Shown here: positions 25,836 through 34,436 of the stretch, piece by piece
Position numbering within the stretch: position 1 is the first letter of the stretch
How the letters are laid out: each line of letters starts with the position of its first letter
DNA from: Salinihabitans flavidus
Lineage (GTDB): Bacteria; Pseudomonadota; Alphaproteobacteria; Rhodobacterales; Rhodobacteraceae
DNA: 64,000 nucleotides
Assembly (NCBI RefSeq): GCF_900110425.1
Contig: NZ_FODS01000001.1
Location: forward strand, 248,001-312,000
Reading direction: 5' to 3'
Made by a program: the position numbers and the translations under genes
Notes under the pieces: model-generated
The model's database searches: none
Seen by the model: the letters and a program-made list of their open reading frames with translations, nothing else
What the model was told of the DNA's origin: nothing

Positions 25836-26620
25836 GCGTCTGCCCCTTCCACATGGCGGCACGCCGCCGTTAGCATTCCGCGCCCTTCCGGCGTGGCCAG
25901 ACAATCCGCGTCGATCCAGAACAGGATGTCATGGATCACCGACGCGCCCAGCGTCTTGACGATCCCCTTGCGATGCGACCGACAGCCGATGAAAAGATCG
26001 CTCGCCCCGGCCATCGCGGCGGCCAGTGACAGGCTCGCCGGCCCGCTCTGCACGTCCTCGAAATCGCCCCCCTCGTCGGCACGCGACAGCGACAGCGCGC
26101 CAAGCGCATAGGACGCCGCGACCCATTGTGCCCCCGCGCGCGATGGCATCCGCACCCCCGCCGTCGCGTCCTCGTCCTCCCAGATCAGCGTGCCCTCCTT
26201 CTCCGACAGGAACAGGTAGTTGTCATGCGCCCCGGGGTTGAGCGTGACAAGCGTGCGCGCCTCGTGCTCGGGGCTCTCGAACCGCACGGCGACGGTGAAA
26301 TGCCGCGCATCGACAAGCGCGTTTTCCGCCACCAGCCCGGCGTTGACCTCCCGCTCGAACCGGAGCCCGCCCCCGTCGCTCAGCCCGCCGCCCGCATTGG
26401 CCGTCACCGGCACCGCCGGGATGCCAAGGCCATTCTCCGGTGTCCAGCCGATCACCGCACCGCCGTCGCGCGCGATGGCCTCGCCCCGCGCCGCATACCA
26501 TACAGCTCCGTATGTATTGGGATGCTCCGCCCCCGGCACAGGCTCCGCCACCGGCTCCCAACGCAGCAAGGCCCCTTCGGGCAATTCGAGGTCGAGGAAG
26601 ATCGCGCCATCCTCCTCCAT
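25832..26620 (-). CDS. LamG/concanavalin-like-fold protein, unknown function
   Basis: 262 residues from ATG at 26620 (upstream stop TGATG, 1-base overlap), no signal peptide or membrane segment. The middle (about 100-240) has the strand pattern of a LamG/ConA-like jelly roll: FTVAVRFESPEHEARTLVTLNPGAHDNYLFLS, then AQWVAASYALGALSLSRADE, then ASDLFIGCRSHRKG. Such folds bind sugars. It sits between an unknown protein and the sulfatase with overlapping codons on both sides, so it is co-translated with them and may bind the same glycan. The fold call is by pattern only. Confidence 0.6.
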   Translation of the reverse strand: MEEDGAIFLDLELPEGALLRWEPVAEPVPGAEHPNTYGAVWYAARGEAIARDGGAVIGWTPENGLGIPAVPVTANAGGGLSDGGGLRFEREVNAGLVAENALVDARHFTVAVRFESPEHEARTLVTLNPGAHDNYLFLSEKEGTLIWEDEDATAGVRMPSRAGAQWVAASYALGALSLSRADEGGDFEDVQSGPASLSLAAAMAGASDLFIGCRSHRKGIVKTLGASVIHDILFWIDADCLATPEGRGMLTAACRHVEGADA

Positions 26621-28056
26621 CAATGCACCGGCAACGCGGCTGGCAGGGCCCAGCGGTGCAACCGCCCCCCCGTCCGCGACTCCATCGACCATTCGTCCCG
26701 CAGCGCCCCGCGATTGGCAGGCCTGCCATCGCCAACCGGCTCGTGTCCGATGGCATAGCAAAGCGTCAGATCCCCCTCGGGCACCGTGTCACAGCGAATC
26801 AGAACATCGTTCCGATCCTCCTTGGCCACCGACACATCGGTAATCGTCGCGCCGTTCGTCGCGCCCTCAAGCCGGAAACCGCACCCCGTGCCGGCACCCA
26901 TCGGATCGCCGTGATCAAGAATGAAACGCCCCATCCCCTGCCCCCGGCAGCGGATCACCGAACCGTCCCCCTCCCGCTCCGCCAGAAGCAGCAGCGGGCA
27001 GGTCCAATCCTCATCGGCGTTCACCGCCTCGATCGCGGCGGCCTCCATCTCTGCCATCTGCACCCGCGCCTCCGCCGTGGGGCGCCCGAACCGATCCTGC
27101 GCGAACATGTATCCTGGCGCGGCGAACACGATGTCATGCCCGCCCCGATTCCACGCCATTTCCCATTGCGCGCGCACCACCTCACCGTCCGACATATCCG
27201 CCGTCCCGGCCTCATATATCAGCGTGAACAGCGGCTTGCGCAGCCCGTGATCGGCGAAAATATCCGTGATCTGCGCCATCAGGTCATACATGCCCCGCCG
27301 CCATGTGGCGCCGTCGCTCACCACGTCCTCAAGCGTGAAATCAAGCCCCACGCTCAGCACCTTCGCCGGCAGGCCAAGGCTTCCCGCCGCCAGAACAAGG
27401 TTCTGCACCGTGCGCCGGAAATTCGCCAGCGCCGCCCCCTGCAACAGCGCCCCCACCGACGCCGAACTGTCGCATTCGGCGCGGGCATAGATCACCGGAA
27501 GCGCCCGGTGCGCCCCGTGCCGCCGCGCCACGATCTCATCGGCGATCAGGCTGTCGCGGCTCTGCTCGCGCGGGCGCTGGATCAGGTCGGTCGCCTGCAC
27601 CGCCTCCGTGCCCGCCGCACCCGCCGGGCCAAGGTCATCGCCCGTCGTCACCACATGATAGCCAAAGCGCGGCGCCTCATCCCCGGTCACGGCCCGCCGC
27701 GCCCCGCCAAGGCTCAGGATCGCGAAGAGCGCCCCGGCCGGGTCGGCGATCACCTCGGGCACCGCGTCGCCGGGCAGGCTGATGCGCCGCCGGAACCGCC
27801 GCACCCCCTGCGCACCGGGCAGGCGCGCGTCGAACAGATACCACTCCCCCGACTGCGCCACGCTCCACGCGTCGATATCGCCAAGCACCGCCGGGTCGAT
27901 CCACCCCTGCTCCGCCGCGCCAAGCCGCCGCCCCAGATCGGCGACCACCGCATCCGAAAGCGTCATGCGCAGCCCCGTGGCGTCATAGCCGATGACATCG
28001 CCATTGCGCGCGCGCAACAGAACGCCGCGGTCTTTCCGGTCGGGCGTGTCGGTCAT
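26620..28056 (-). CDS. Protein of unknown function in sulfated-glycan operon
   Basis: 478 residues from ATG at 28056, overlapping the sulfotransferase stop (ATGA). No signal peptide. I do not recognise the family. A central segment (about 190-350) looks like an alpha/beta enzyme: HRALPVIYARAECDSSAS, LTLIYEAGTADMS-like strands and QWEMAWNRGGHDIVFAAPGYMF, with scattered Asp, His and Glu. A weak likeness to SGNH/sialate O-acetylesterase-type hydrolases is possible but is not shown by a Ser motif. The C-terminal part (about 380-478) is beta-rich (CGFRLEGATNGATITDV). The operon position suggests glycan modification. Confidence 0.6.
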   Translation of the reverse strand: MTDTPDRKDRGVLLRARNGDVIGYDATGLRMTLSDAVVADLGRRLGAAEQGWIDPAVLGDIDAWSVAQSGEWYLFDARLPGAQGVRRFRRRISLPGDAVPEVIADPAGALFAILSLGGARRAVTGDEAPRFGYHVVTTGDDLGPAGAAGTEAVQATDLIQRPREQSRDSLIADEIVARRHGAHRALPVIYARAECDSSASVGALLQGAALANFRRTVQNLVLAAGSLGLPAKVLSVGLDFTLEDVVSDGATWRRGMYDLMAQITDIFADHGLRKPLFTLIYEAGTADMSDGEVVRAQWEMAWNRGGHDIVFAAPGYMFAQDRFGRPTAEARVQMAEMEAAAIEAVNADEDWTCPLLLLAEREGDGSVIRCRGQGMGRFILDHGDPMGAGTGCGFRLEGATNGATITDVSVAKEDRNDVLIRCDTVPEGDLTLCYAIGHEPVGDGRPANRGALRDEWSMESRTGGRLHRWALPAALPVH

Positions 28057-28985
28057 CGCTCCCCCGCCTGTTCCGCCTGCGCGCAAAGCGTTTCGGCATC
28101 CTGCCGCAGCCGCGACACCAGCGCCTCGAACTCCGCCTCGCTATACTCCAGCGGCGGGTTCGACATAAAGGCAAACTGCCCCCAGTCATACGTCGGCGCC
28201 CACTCGCTTATCCGCGCCAGTTTCTTGGCGGCCACCTCGACGCCATTGTCGCGCATGATCAGCGTCCGGATCATCCGCCCGTCCACCTGCCGCTGCGCGT
28301 TGGCCTGCCTCAGAACCTCTCCCTGCACATCGCTCAGAGACGGGTTACGCCGCGCATCCTGCGCGCCGTCCCACGGCAGGCCCAGCGCCCGGACCATCAA
28401 CTCCACCACGTCCGGCGCATCCTCATACGGAAGCTCGACAACCGCCTGCGCGCCGACCATCTGCGCGATCCGGTCACGCTGGCGCGGGTAGTCCTGCACC
28501 GCCTGCGCATAAGGCTGCTCGAAAAACTCTTCCATCTTCAGCGGGGTCTGCCACATGTCCTTCGCCGTCGGGTGATCGAAATGCGCCCGGCTGCGCCGCA
28601 TCTCCACCGATTGCAGGTAGAAGCTCCGCCGCCAGTGCGCCGCCTCGCGCGTCACGCACAGCAGGGTGACATCATGATCCGCCAGCAGGCCGGTGACGGC
28701 ATCGGCGACCGCATCCGTCACGCCCGGCATTTCCACGTAGAGGTTTTCATCCGACAGCACGACATGACCCGAATGTCCCTCAAGGGCCCGCAGCCGCGTC
28801 TCAAGCGCCTCGATGTCCCCCGCGCGCAACGCCTCGCCCAGCCACGCATGGGACGGATCGCGCGGCGTGGTTCCCACGCCCGGATACCAGACCACGGCGC
28901 CCGGCTCGGCATGATGCCGCAACATGTAATCCTGAAAGGAGGTCGTGCCGGTTTTCGGCAGCCCCACATGCAGCGTGATCCGCAT
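28053..28985 (-). CDS. Sulfotransferase (PAPS-dependent)
   Basis: 310 residues. The N-terminal GLPKTGTTSFQ (residues about 8-18) is the PAPS 5'-phosphosulfate-binding loop of sulfotransferases. LSDENLYVE and LLCVTREAAHWRRSFYLQ provide the second (3'-phosphate) region, with Arg and Ser in the VTRExxxxRRSxY context. It transfers sulfate from PAPS to a hydroxyl of a glycan or small molecule; the acceptor is unknown. It is co-translated with the unknown protein (overlap ATGA). A 101-base gap with a palindrome flanked by direct repeats lies upstream. Confidence 0.82.
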   Translation of the reverse strand: MRITLHVGLPKTGTTSFQDYMLRHHAEPGAVVWYPGVGTTPRDPSHAWLGEALRAGDIEALETRLRALEGHSGHVVLSDENLYVEMPGVTDAVADAVTGLLADHDVTLLCVTREAAHWRRSFYLQSVEMRRSRAHFDHPTAKDMWQTPLKMEEFFEQPYAQAVQDYPRQRDRIAQMVGAQAVVELPYEDAPDVVELMVRALGLPWDGAQDARRNPSLSDVQGEVLRQANAQRQVDGRMIRTLIMRDNGVEVAAKKLARISEWAPTYDWGQFAFMSNPPLEYSEAEFEALVSRLRQDAETLCAQAEQAGER

Positions 28986-29014
28986 CTATCTCTCCCACGT
29001 CATGATCGTATCTC

Positions 29015-29055
29015 CCGAACCGCTTGAACCATACGCTTGCGTATGCCGAACCGCT
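29015..29055. promoter_or_regulatory. Palindrome flanked by direct repeats, sulfotransferase promoter region
   Basis: CATACGC-TT-GCGTATG (29030-29045) is a perfect 16-base palindrome. It is flanked by identical 10-base direct repeats CCGAACCGCT at 29015-29024 and 29046-29055. It lies in the 101-base gap between the hydrolase stop (29087) and the sulfotransferase start (28985), so it could be a regulator binding site or a processing hairpin. No T-run favours a terminator. Confidence 0.4.
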
Positions 29056-29086
29056 CCGGGCCATGCGATCTTTGTCTCCGGCCCTC

Positions 29087-29965
29087 TCATGTATCATGAT
29101 ACGGCCTCCATTTCCGCAACAACCGCTGAAACCCACCGTCCTGCGCAAGCTCCAGAAAGCGCGCCGCCATCGGATGGCCGCGCTGATGCAGCCGCGTGCC
29201 CATCTTGCGAACATAGCGAAAGCTGCCCGCCCGCTTGCCGCGATAGGCCCGGCGAAACGCCTGCCGCCCCGTCCGCCCGCGCAGCAGATCAAAGAACACC
29301 TCCTGTAGCCCCATGTCCACAAAGGTCTGAATCGCCGCGTGCCCCGAACCGTGGATCGGCACCCGGCGATACTGGGCGGGTTTGGGGAAAAGCGCCTCAT
29401 GCCGGCGATCCTTGCCATGCAGCGGATCGTAGAGCAACATATACTCCCGCGCGCCATCCATCTGCGCGGCCAGATCGTGGCGCCAGCCGTCCATCGCCGC
29501 CCACTGCGCGTCATAGCGGCGCTCGAACGGCACAACGGCGGGGTCGATCGACACCTGCGGCGACACCGCCACCGCCCGAACCGCGCCAAGCGTGCGCGCC
29601 CCCAGAAACGCGCCGTATCCCCCCATGGAATAACCATAGGTGCCGATCTGCACCCCCGGCCCGACAAAGGCCCGCGCCGCCGCCATCGCGTCGAAGAAAT
29701 CCGGATACTGGTGCCAGTCCTCGGCGGCATGGCAAACGCAGATATGCGCGATGCCCCGCTTGGCCAGCGACCGCGCGCCCCAGCCCGGCAGGGCGGGGTC
29801 GAACGGATAGTCGACCGGGGGAAACACGACCAATACGGGATCGCCGCGCGCCGGCTCCGGCCCGGAATACTCAAGCCGCACATGCCCGCTTTCATAGATC
29901 ACCTGCCGGTGCCGCCAGCCCGGCACGACCGCCGCGTCCGCCGCTGCCGCAGGCTGCGCGCTCAT
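29087..29965 (-). CDS. Alpha/beta hydrolase
   Basis: 292 residues from ATG at 29965, overlapping the upstream stop (ATGA). The nucleophile elbow is G-Y-S-M-G-G with Ser113, preceded by an alpha/beta core strand (DPVLVVFPPVDYPFDPALPGWG). A candidate acid is the Asp in YDPLHGKDRRH, and the His could be in IHGSGHAAIQT. No signal peptide. It may be an esterase or deacylase acting on an acyl group of the glycan or its donor; the substrate is not visible. It is co-translated with the GT90 gene. Confidence 0.75.
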   Translation of the reverse strand: MSAQPAAAADAAVVPGWRHRQVIYESGHVRLEYSGPEPARGDPVLVVFPPVDYPFDPALPGWGARSLAKRGIAHICVCHAAEDWHQYPDFFDAMAAARAFVGPGVQIGTYGYSMGGYGAFLGARTLGAVRAVAVSPQVSIDPAVVPFERRYDAQWAAMDGWRHDLAAQMDGAREYMLLYDPLHGKDRRHEALFPKPAQYRRVPIHGSGHAAIQTFVDMGLQEVFFDLLRGRTGRQAFRRAYRGKRAGSFRYVRKMGTRLHQRGHPMAARFLELAQDGGFQRLLRKWRPYHDT

Positions 29966-31101
29966 TCCGGCGGCCTCGCCCATCCGCGCTCCCCCGCTGG
30001 CAAGGCCGCGCGCATCCGGTCAATGACGCCCCTTGAAATCTCGTCGCGCAGGTCGGAGCGCGCCAAAAGGCGGCACACCTGCGCCGCGCGCCGCGTCATC
30101 GCCTCGCACTCCTCCTGATGGGCCGCGCACCATTCCAAAACATCCTCCAGTTCCTCGACCGACTGGCCGAAGGGCACGTAATGCTCCCACGGGCGGAAAT
30201 GCGCCGTGGCGAAGGATTCGAAATCGCAATCCATCACAAGGCCAAGCGACCCGCTGTTCATCGTCCAGTAGAAGCTTGACCCGACATCCGACCCCGGCAG
30301 CACGAGGATATACTTGAAGGTCTGGAACTGCTCGCGCGGAATGATCGGCCGCTCAAGGCGGTCGATGAACGGCTCCTCGCGGATCGTGAACCTGTGGGCG
30401 TTGGTGAATCCCACGTCAAAGCGCGGATCGTCGCCAAACCGCTCCAGCACGGCATAGCGCGACATGGTGCGCAGCACCCGAAGCGCCTCCTCCTCACCCA
30501 TCGTCCCGGCCTTGTAGCGCCGCAGCAACTCCACTAGCCGGATCTGCCCGCCGCCCCCGGTCTTGCCAAGCCGCCCGCGATTGCCCGGCCCCCCGCGCCA
30601 GGCCACCCGGTCTTGCTTGTCGCGCCACGGCACCCGCTCCGGGTCCAGCCCGCCAAGGAAATCTGGGCTGTCCAGATCCTGATATTTCGGCAGCGGCCAG
30701 AGCACCCGCCCCCATGGTCGCGCGACGGGGCGGTTGAAGGCGAACACCGGCGGCGCGCGCATGTCCTCGGTGACGATATTGCGCCCCCGGTGATCCTGCA
30801 TGTCCACCAGAAAATCGAAATCCGCCCCGGCGCGGAGGACCGGCTCCAGCGCCCCGCGCGTCTTCCAGACATTACCGTGATTGGGGTTGCGGATCGCCCA
30901 GCGGGGCTTGCCCTCGCGCGGCCCCTGATACCCGTTGAACGGATAGGGCCCATCCCCGGCGTGATCCCATGCCAGCGTCATGCCGCTGCACCCGCGCCGT
31001 GCCGCCTCGAACGCATCCGCGTCATGCGAGAATGCGCAGGCGGAGATATCGCCCAGCTGATGCGCGATCGAGGATTCGACAAACTCCTCCACTGAAACCA
31101 T
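29962..31101 (-). CDS. Glycosyltransferase family 90 (CAP10/LpsA-like)
   Basis: 379 residues from ATG at 31101; a longer in-frame start is possible but has no better ribosome site. The GT90 region is visible: VAWRGG and the C-terminal YILVLPGSDVGSSFYWTMNSGSLGLVMDCDFESFATAHFRPWEHYVPF, the CAP10-type domain (xylosyl/glucosyltransferases of capsule and LPS). Upstream residues include DMQDHRGRNIVTEDMRAPP and FTNAHRF. It is the first gene of the accessory glycan operon. A short ribosome-binding-type GGGCAGGT lies before ATG. Confidence 0.78.
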   Translation of the reverse strand: MVSVEEFVESSIAHQLGDISACAFSHDADAFEAARRGCSGMTLAWDHAGDGPYPFNGYQGPREGKPRWAIRNPNHGNVWKTRGALEPVLRAGADFDFLVDMQDHRGRNIVTEDMRAPPVFAFNRPVARPWGRVLWPLPKYQDLDSPDFLGGLDPERVPWRDKQDRVAWRGGPGNRGRLGKTGGGGQIRLVELLRRYKAGTMGEEEALRVLRTMSRYAVLERFGDDPRFDVGFTNAHRFTIREEPFIDRLERPIIPREQFQTFKYILVLPGSDVGSSFYWTMNSGSLGLVMDCDFESFATAHFRPWEHYVPFGQSVEELEDVLEWCAAHQEECEAMTRRAAQVCRLLARSDLRDEISRGVIDRMRAALPAGERGWARPPE

Positions 31102-31173
31102 ACCTGCCCCGCGGTCTTGTGCTGTTCTTGCGGTTCCGCCACTTGGCGGCACTTTAGGCCCCCACACCCCGCC

Positions 31174-31191
31174 CGCGCAACCGTTTGCGCG
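31174..31191. terminator. Short hairpin after thiQ
   Basis: CGCGCAA-CCGT-TTGCGCG, 7-base perfect stem and 4-base loop, 12 bases upstream (plus coordinates) of the thiQ stop codon in the 101-base gap before the glycan operon. No T-run follows on the thiQ strand, so it may be a weak or factor-dependent terminator, or an RNA 3'-end. Confidence 0.3.
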
Positions 31192-31202
31192 TCACAAGGC
31201 CC

Positions 31203-31898
31203 CTACCCGAGATAATCCCGAAGCACTTCGGGCGGATCGTCGAACAGCGCCCCGGTCTCCCGCGGCGGATGCGCCACCCCTTCGGCGACAAGGATCGTCT
31301 GCTCCGCGATCCGCCGCGCATCCGCCGGATCGTGGCTCACCAGCAGGAGCGTCGCGCCCGTCCCTCCAAGAAGGGTCGCCATCAGATCGAGCATTTCGTT
31401 CCGAAGCGCGGGCCCCAGCGCCGAGAATGGCTCGTCAAGAAGCACGACAGGCCGGTCCTGCACCAGCACCCGCGCCAGCGCCGCGCGGCTCTGCTGTCCG
31501 CCCGATAGCGTGCCGGGCCGCCGCGCGCCCATCCCCGCAAGGCCCACCCGTTCCAGCGCATCCTCCACCTGCGCCCGCTGCGCCGCGCTCAGCTTCAGGT
31601 CGGGCCGGATGCCCAGCCCGACATTCTGCGCCACGCTCAGATGCGGAAACAGGTTGTTGTCCTGAAACAGGATCGCCACGGGCCGCGCCCCCGGCGGCGC
31701 ATGGGTGATATCGCGCCCCTGCCACAGGATGCGCCCCGACTCCGGCGCGAGGAACCCGGCAATCGCCGCCAGAAGCGTGGATTTGCCCGCCCCCGATGGC
31801 CCGATCACCGCGACCCGCGCGCCTTCGGTCACCTCCAGATCGGCGGCAAAGCCGAACCCCTCCTGCCGCAGCCGCAGCCCCTCAATCGTCAGCGCCAT
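31203..31898 (-). CDS. thiQ: Thiamine ABC transporter ATP-binding protein ThiQ
   Basis: 231-residue ATPase of the thiamine/TPP importer. Walker A GPSGAGKST (about 33-41), Q-loop ILFQDNNLFPHLSVAQNV, signature LSGGQQSRAALARVL and Walker B VVLLDEPFSAL are all intact, with H-loop LLVSHDPADA. It overlaps thiP by 17 bases and forms the thiB-thiP-thiQ operon. Upstream expression depends on the TPP riboswitch before thiB. Confidence 0.95.
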   Translation of the reverse strand: MALTIEGLRLRQEGFGFAADLEVTEGARVAVIGPSGAGKSTLLAAIAGFLAPESGRILWQGRDITHAPPGARPVAILFQDNNLFPHLSVAQNVGLGIRPDLKLSAAQRAQVEDALERVGLAGMGARRPGTLSGGQQSRAALARVLVQDRPVVLLDEPFSALGPALRNEMLDLMATLLGGTGATLLLVSHDPADARRIAEQTILVAEGVAHPPRETGALFDDPPEVLRDYLG

Positions 31899-33435
31899 AC
31901 CGCCCCGCCTTGTCGAACCCCCAGAACACCGCCAGCGTCAACGCCAGAAGCAAAAGCCCCGCGCCCGACGCCGCCTCTGTCCTGTATGATCCCATCAGGC
32001 GGTACATCTGCAAGGGCAATGTCGCGCGCTCGGGGTCGGAAAACAGCGCGATCACCCCCAGATCGCCCATCGACAGCGCCGCCGCCAGCCCCGCCGCGAA
32101 CCCAAGCGGACGCCGCAGGCGCGGCAACAGCACCAGCCGAAGCCAGTGCCGTCCCCGCAGGCCAAGCGAGGCCGACAGCCGCCCGTAGTCGGCAATGCAA
32201 TCGCGCGCCGCCGGCGCCAGCACCCGCAGCGCGAACGGCAGCGACATCACCGCATTGACCAGCGCCGTGACCGCGAGCGCCCATGCCCCGGGATCGGCGA
32301 ACGGATAGACGATGATGAAAAGCCCCGTGCCCATCACCAGAGGAGAGGCCGCAATCCCCATCAGCCCCGCCGCCTCAAGTCCCTGCCAGCGGGCAGAGGC
32401 CACCGCCATCGGCAGCGCCAGCGACAGCATCAGCACCGTGGACACCAGCGCCACGCCGATCGAATACCCCGCCGCGCGCCAGACGTCGGCGGGCATCTGG
32501 CCAAGCCCCTCGATCCCGTCGCGCAGCACCATCGCCAGCGGCACGATCAGGAACAGCGCCGCCGCCCCGATGAACGCCGCGTCCATCGCGCGGAACCCGG
32601 CCCCCCGCGCGTCCCAGCGCCGCACCGGGCGGCCCATCCCGGCGCCGAATCCGCCCTGCCCCGACAGCCGCAGCGCAATCAGCGCCGCCGCCCCCGCAAC
32701 CGCGATCTGAAGACATGACAGAAGCGCCGCGCGCCCCAGATCGAAATCGAAGCGAAAGGCGTGATAGATGGCAAGCTCCACCGTCGTCGCGCGCGGCCCG
32801 CCGCCCAGCGTCAGCACGACCGCGAAACTCGACAGGCAGATGGCGAAGATCACCGCCGCCGCCCCCGGCACCATCCGAAGAAGCATCGGCCGCTCCAGAA
32901 CCCGCCACATGTCGCCCGGCCCGAAGTCCAGAGAGGCCGCCAGCCGGAACCTTTCGGCCGGGATCGTCTGCCATCCCTGAAGGATAAGCCGCACCGCCAG
33001 CGGCAGGTTGAGGAAGACATGCGCCAGCACCACCCCGAACAGCCCGTAGATCTGCACCGCCGGCATGCCCAGCGCCTCCAGCCCGGCATTGAGCACACCC
33101 CGCCGCCCGAAGACCGCCAACAGGCCCAGAACCGCCACGATCACCGGCAGGATGAAAGGCGCGCCCAGAAGCGTGATGAACGCCTGCCGCCCGGCAAACG
33201 CCCGCCGCGCCAGCGCCCGTGCCACCGGCACGGCCAGCACCACGCTGAAGACCGCCGAAAGCGCCGCCTGCATGACCGTGAACCGCAGCGCCGCCCAGTC
33301 GGACGGCGACAGCCCCCGGCCCGCCTCCGCGCGCAGGGCAACCGCCGCGAGCGTGCCAAGGATCAGCGCCGCGACAACCGCCGCCGCACCGATCCCCGGC
33401 CAGACTCGCGCTACTGGCTGAGCGCGCGCTGCCAC
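31882..33435 (-). CDS. thiP: Thiamine ABC transporter permease ThiP
   Basis: 517-residue integral membrane permease with about twelve hydrophobic segments, formed by two homologous halves each with the EAA-type loop of BPD transporters (MLLRMVPGAAAVIFAICLSSFAVVLTLGG in the first half). The substrate is thiamine or TPP by context (thiB before it, thiQ after it). It overlaps thiB by 25 bases and thiQ by 17, an unusually deep double overlap. The start ATG at 33435 lies inside the thiB 3' end; a later start would shorten the cytosolic N-terminus. Confidence 0.93.
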   Translation of the reverse strand: MAARAQPVARVWPGIGAAAVVAALILGTLAAVALRAEAGRGLSPSDWAALRFTVMQAALSAVFSVVLAVPVARALARRAFAGRQAFITLLGAPFILPVIVAVLGLLAVFGRRGVLNAGLEALGMPAVQIYGLFGVVLAHVFLNLPLAVRLILQGWQTIPAERFRLAASLDFGPGDMWRVLERPMLLRMVPGAAAVIFAICLSSFAVVLTLGGGPRATTVELAIYHAFRFDFDLGRAALLSCLQIAVAGAAALIALRLSGQGGFGAGMGRPVRRWDARGAGFRAMDAAFIGAAALFLIVPLAMVLRDGIEGLGQMPADVWRAAGYSIGVALVSTVLMLSLALPMAVASARWQGLEAAGLMGIAASPLVMGTGLFIIVYPFADPGAWALAVTALVNAVMSLPFALRVLAPAARDCIADYGRLSASLGLRGRHWLRLVLLPRLRRPLGFAAGLAAALSMGDLGVIALFSDPERATLPLQMYRLMGSYRTEAASGAGLLLLALTLAVFWGFDKAGRYGADD

Positions 33436-34388
33436 TCGTCAAGCGCCTCCTCGCGCAGCGCGGGCACCTCCTCGGAAGGCAGTAGAAGCGCCCGCTCCGG
33501 CGCGATCAGCGTTTCGAACCCTTCGGGCAGCCCGCCCTCGGGCATCACCGCCGGATACATCCAGTTGGTGGTGGGAATGATCGACTGGAACGCATCGGTG
33601 ACCATGAACCGCAGGAAGGCGTCGGCCAGCTCGGGCTGATCGCTCCCGGCCAGCTTCGCGGCGACCTCCACCTGCATGTAATGCCCCTCGTCAAAGGGCA
33701 CGGCGGCCTTGCTGTCGTCCTCTTCCGCGATCAGGTGATAGGCTGGCGAGGTGGTATAGGACAGCACCATGTCCGCCTCCCCGTCAAGGAACAGGCCATA
33801 GGCTTCGGACCACCCCTTGGTGACGGTCACGATATTGTCGGCCAGCCCCTCCCAGATCTCGGGCGCCTCGTCGCCATAGGCGGCCTTCACCCACATCAGC
33901 AGGCCAAGCCCCGGCGTGGATGAGCGCGGGTCCTGTATCACGATCTTCAGATCGCTGTCCCCCAGCGCCCGGAAATTGCCCGGCGCCTCAAGCCCGGCGT
34001 CCTTGACGAAGGCGAAATAGCCCCAGTCGAAGGGCACGAACACCGGATCGTCCCAGGCCACCGGCAGATCGAACTCCGCATCCACGTCATGCGGCGCGAA
34101 AAGCCCGGTCTCGCGCGCCGACTGGATCAGGTTGGTATCGAGGCCAAGCACCACATCCGCGTCGCTCCGCTCCCCCTCAAGCCGCAGCCGCGCCAGCAGC
34201 GACGCGCCATCGCCCACCGCCACGAGGTTCAGATCGCAGCCGCACGTCTCTTCGAAGGCGGCCTCCACCTGTGGGCCGGGGCCCCAGTCGGGCACGAAAC
34301 TGTCATAGGTATAAACGGTCAGTTGGGGCGTCTCGGCCACGGCGCCCGTGGCCAGAACAACTCCCGCGGCAAATGCAAATGCCTTCAT
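33411..34388 (-). CDS. thiB: Thiamine-binding periplasmic protein ThiB
   Basis: 325 residues with a signal peptide (MKAFAFAAGVVLATGAVA) and the ThiB/Fe-binding-type substrate-binding fold: LTVYTYDSFVPDWGPGPQVEAAFEETCGCDLN, then LGLDTNLIQSARETGLF and LVDVPFDWGYFAFV-like segments. The pattern YTYDSF is typical of thiamine binders. The gene lies just downstream of a TPP riboswitch, which makes the assignment firm. The ribosome binding site AAGGAGG precedes ATG by six bases (34394-34400). Confidence 0.96.
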   Translation of the reverse strand: MKAFAFAAGVVLATGAVAETPQLTVYTYDSFVPDWGPGPQVEAAFEETCGCDLNLVAVGDGASLLARLRLEGERSDADVVLGLDTNLIQSARETGLFAPHDVDAEFDLPVAWDDPVFVPFDWGYFAFVKDAGLEAPGNFRALGDSDLKIVIQDPRSSTPGLGLLMWVKAAYGDEAPEIWEGLADNIVTVTKGWSEAYGLFLDGEADMVLSYTTSPAYHLIAEEDDSKAAVPFDEGHYMQVEVAAKLAGSDQPELADAFLRFMVTDAFQSIIPTTNWMYPAVMPEGGLPEGFETLIAPERALLLPSEEVPALREEALDEWQRALSQ

Positions 34389-34436
34389 GGCATCCTCCTT
34401 ATCTGCGACGGGCGGAGCGAGTCAGGAGAATTCCAA

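Noticed and set aside
26440-28491. Plus-strand open frame opposite the unknown and LamG-like genes
   Set aside because: Composition is that of an antisense shadow (Arg, Pro, His), and it crosses three minus-strand genes joined by overlaps.
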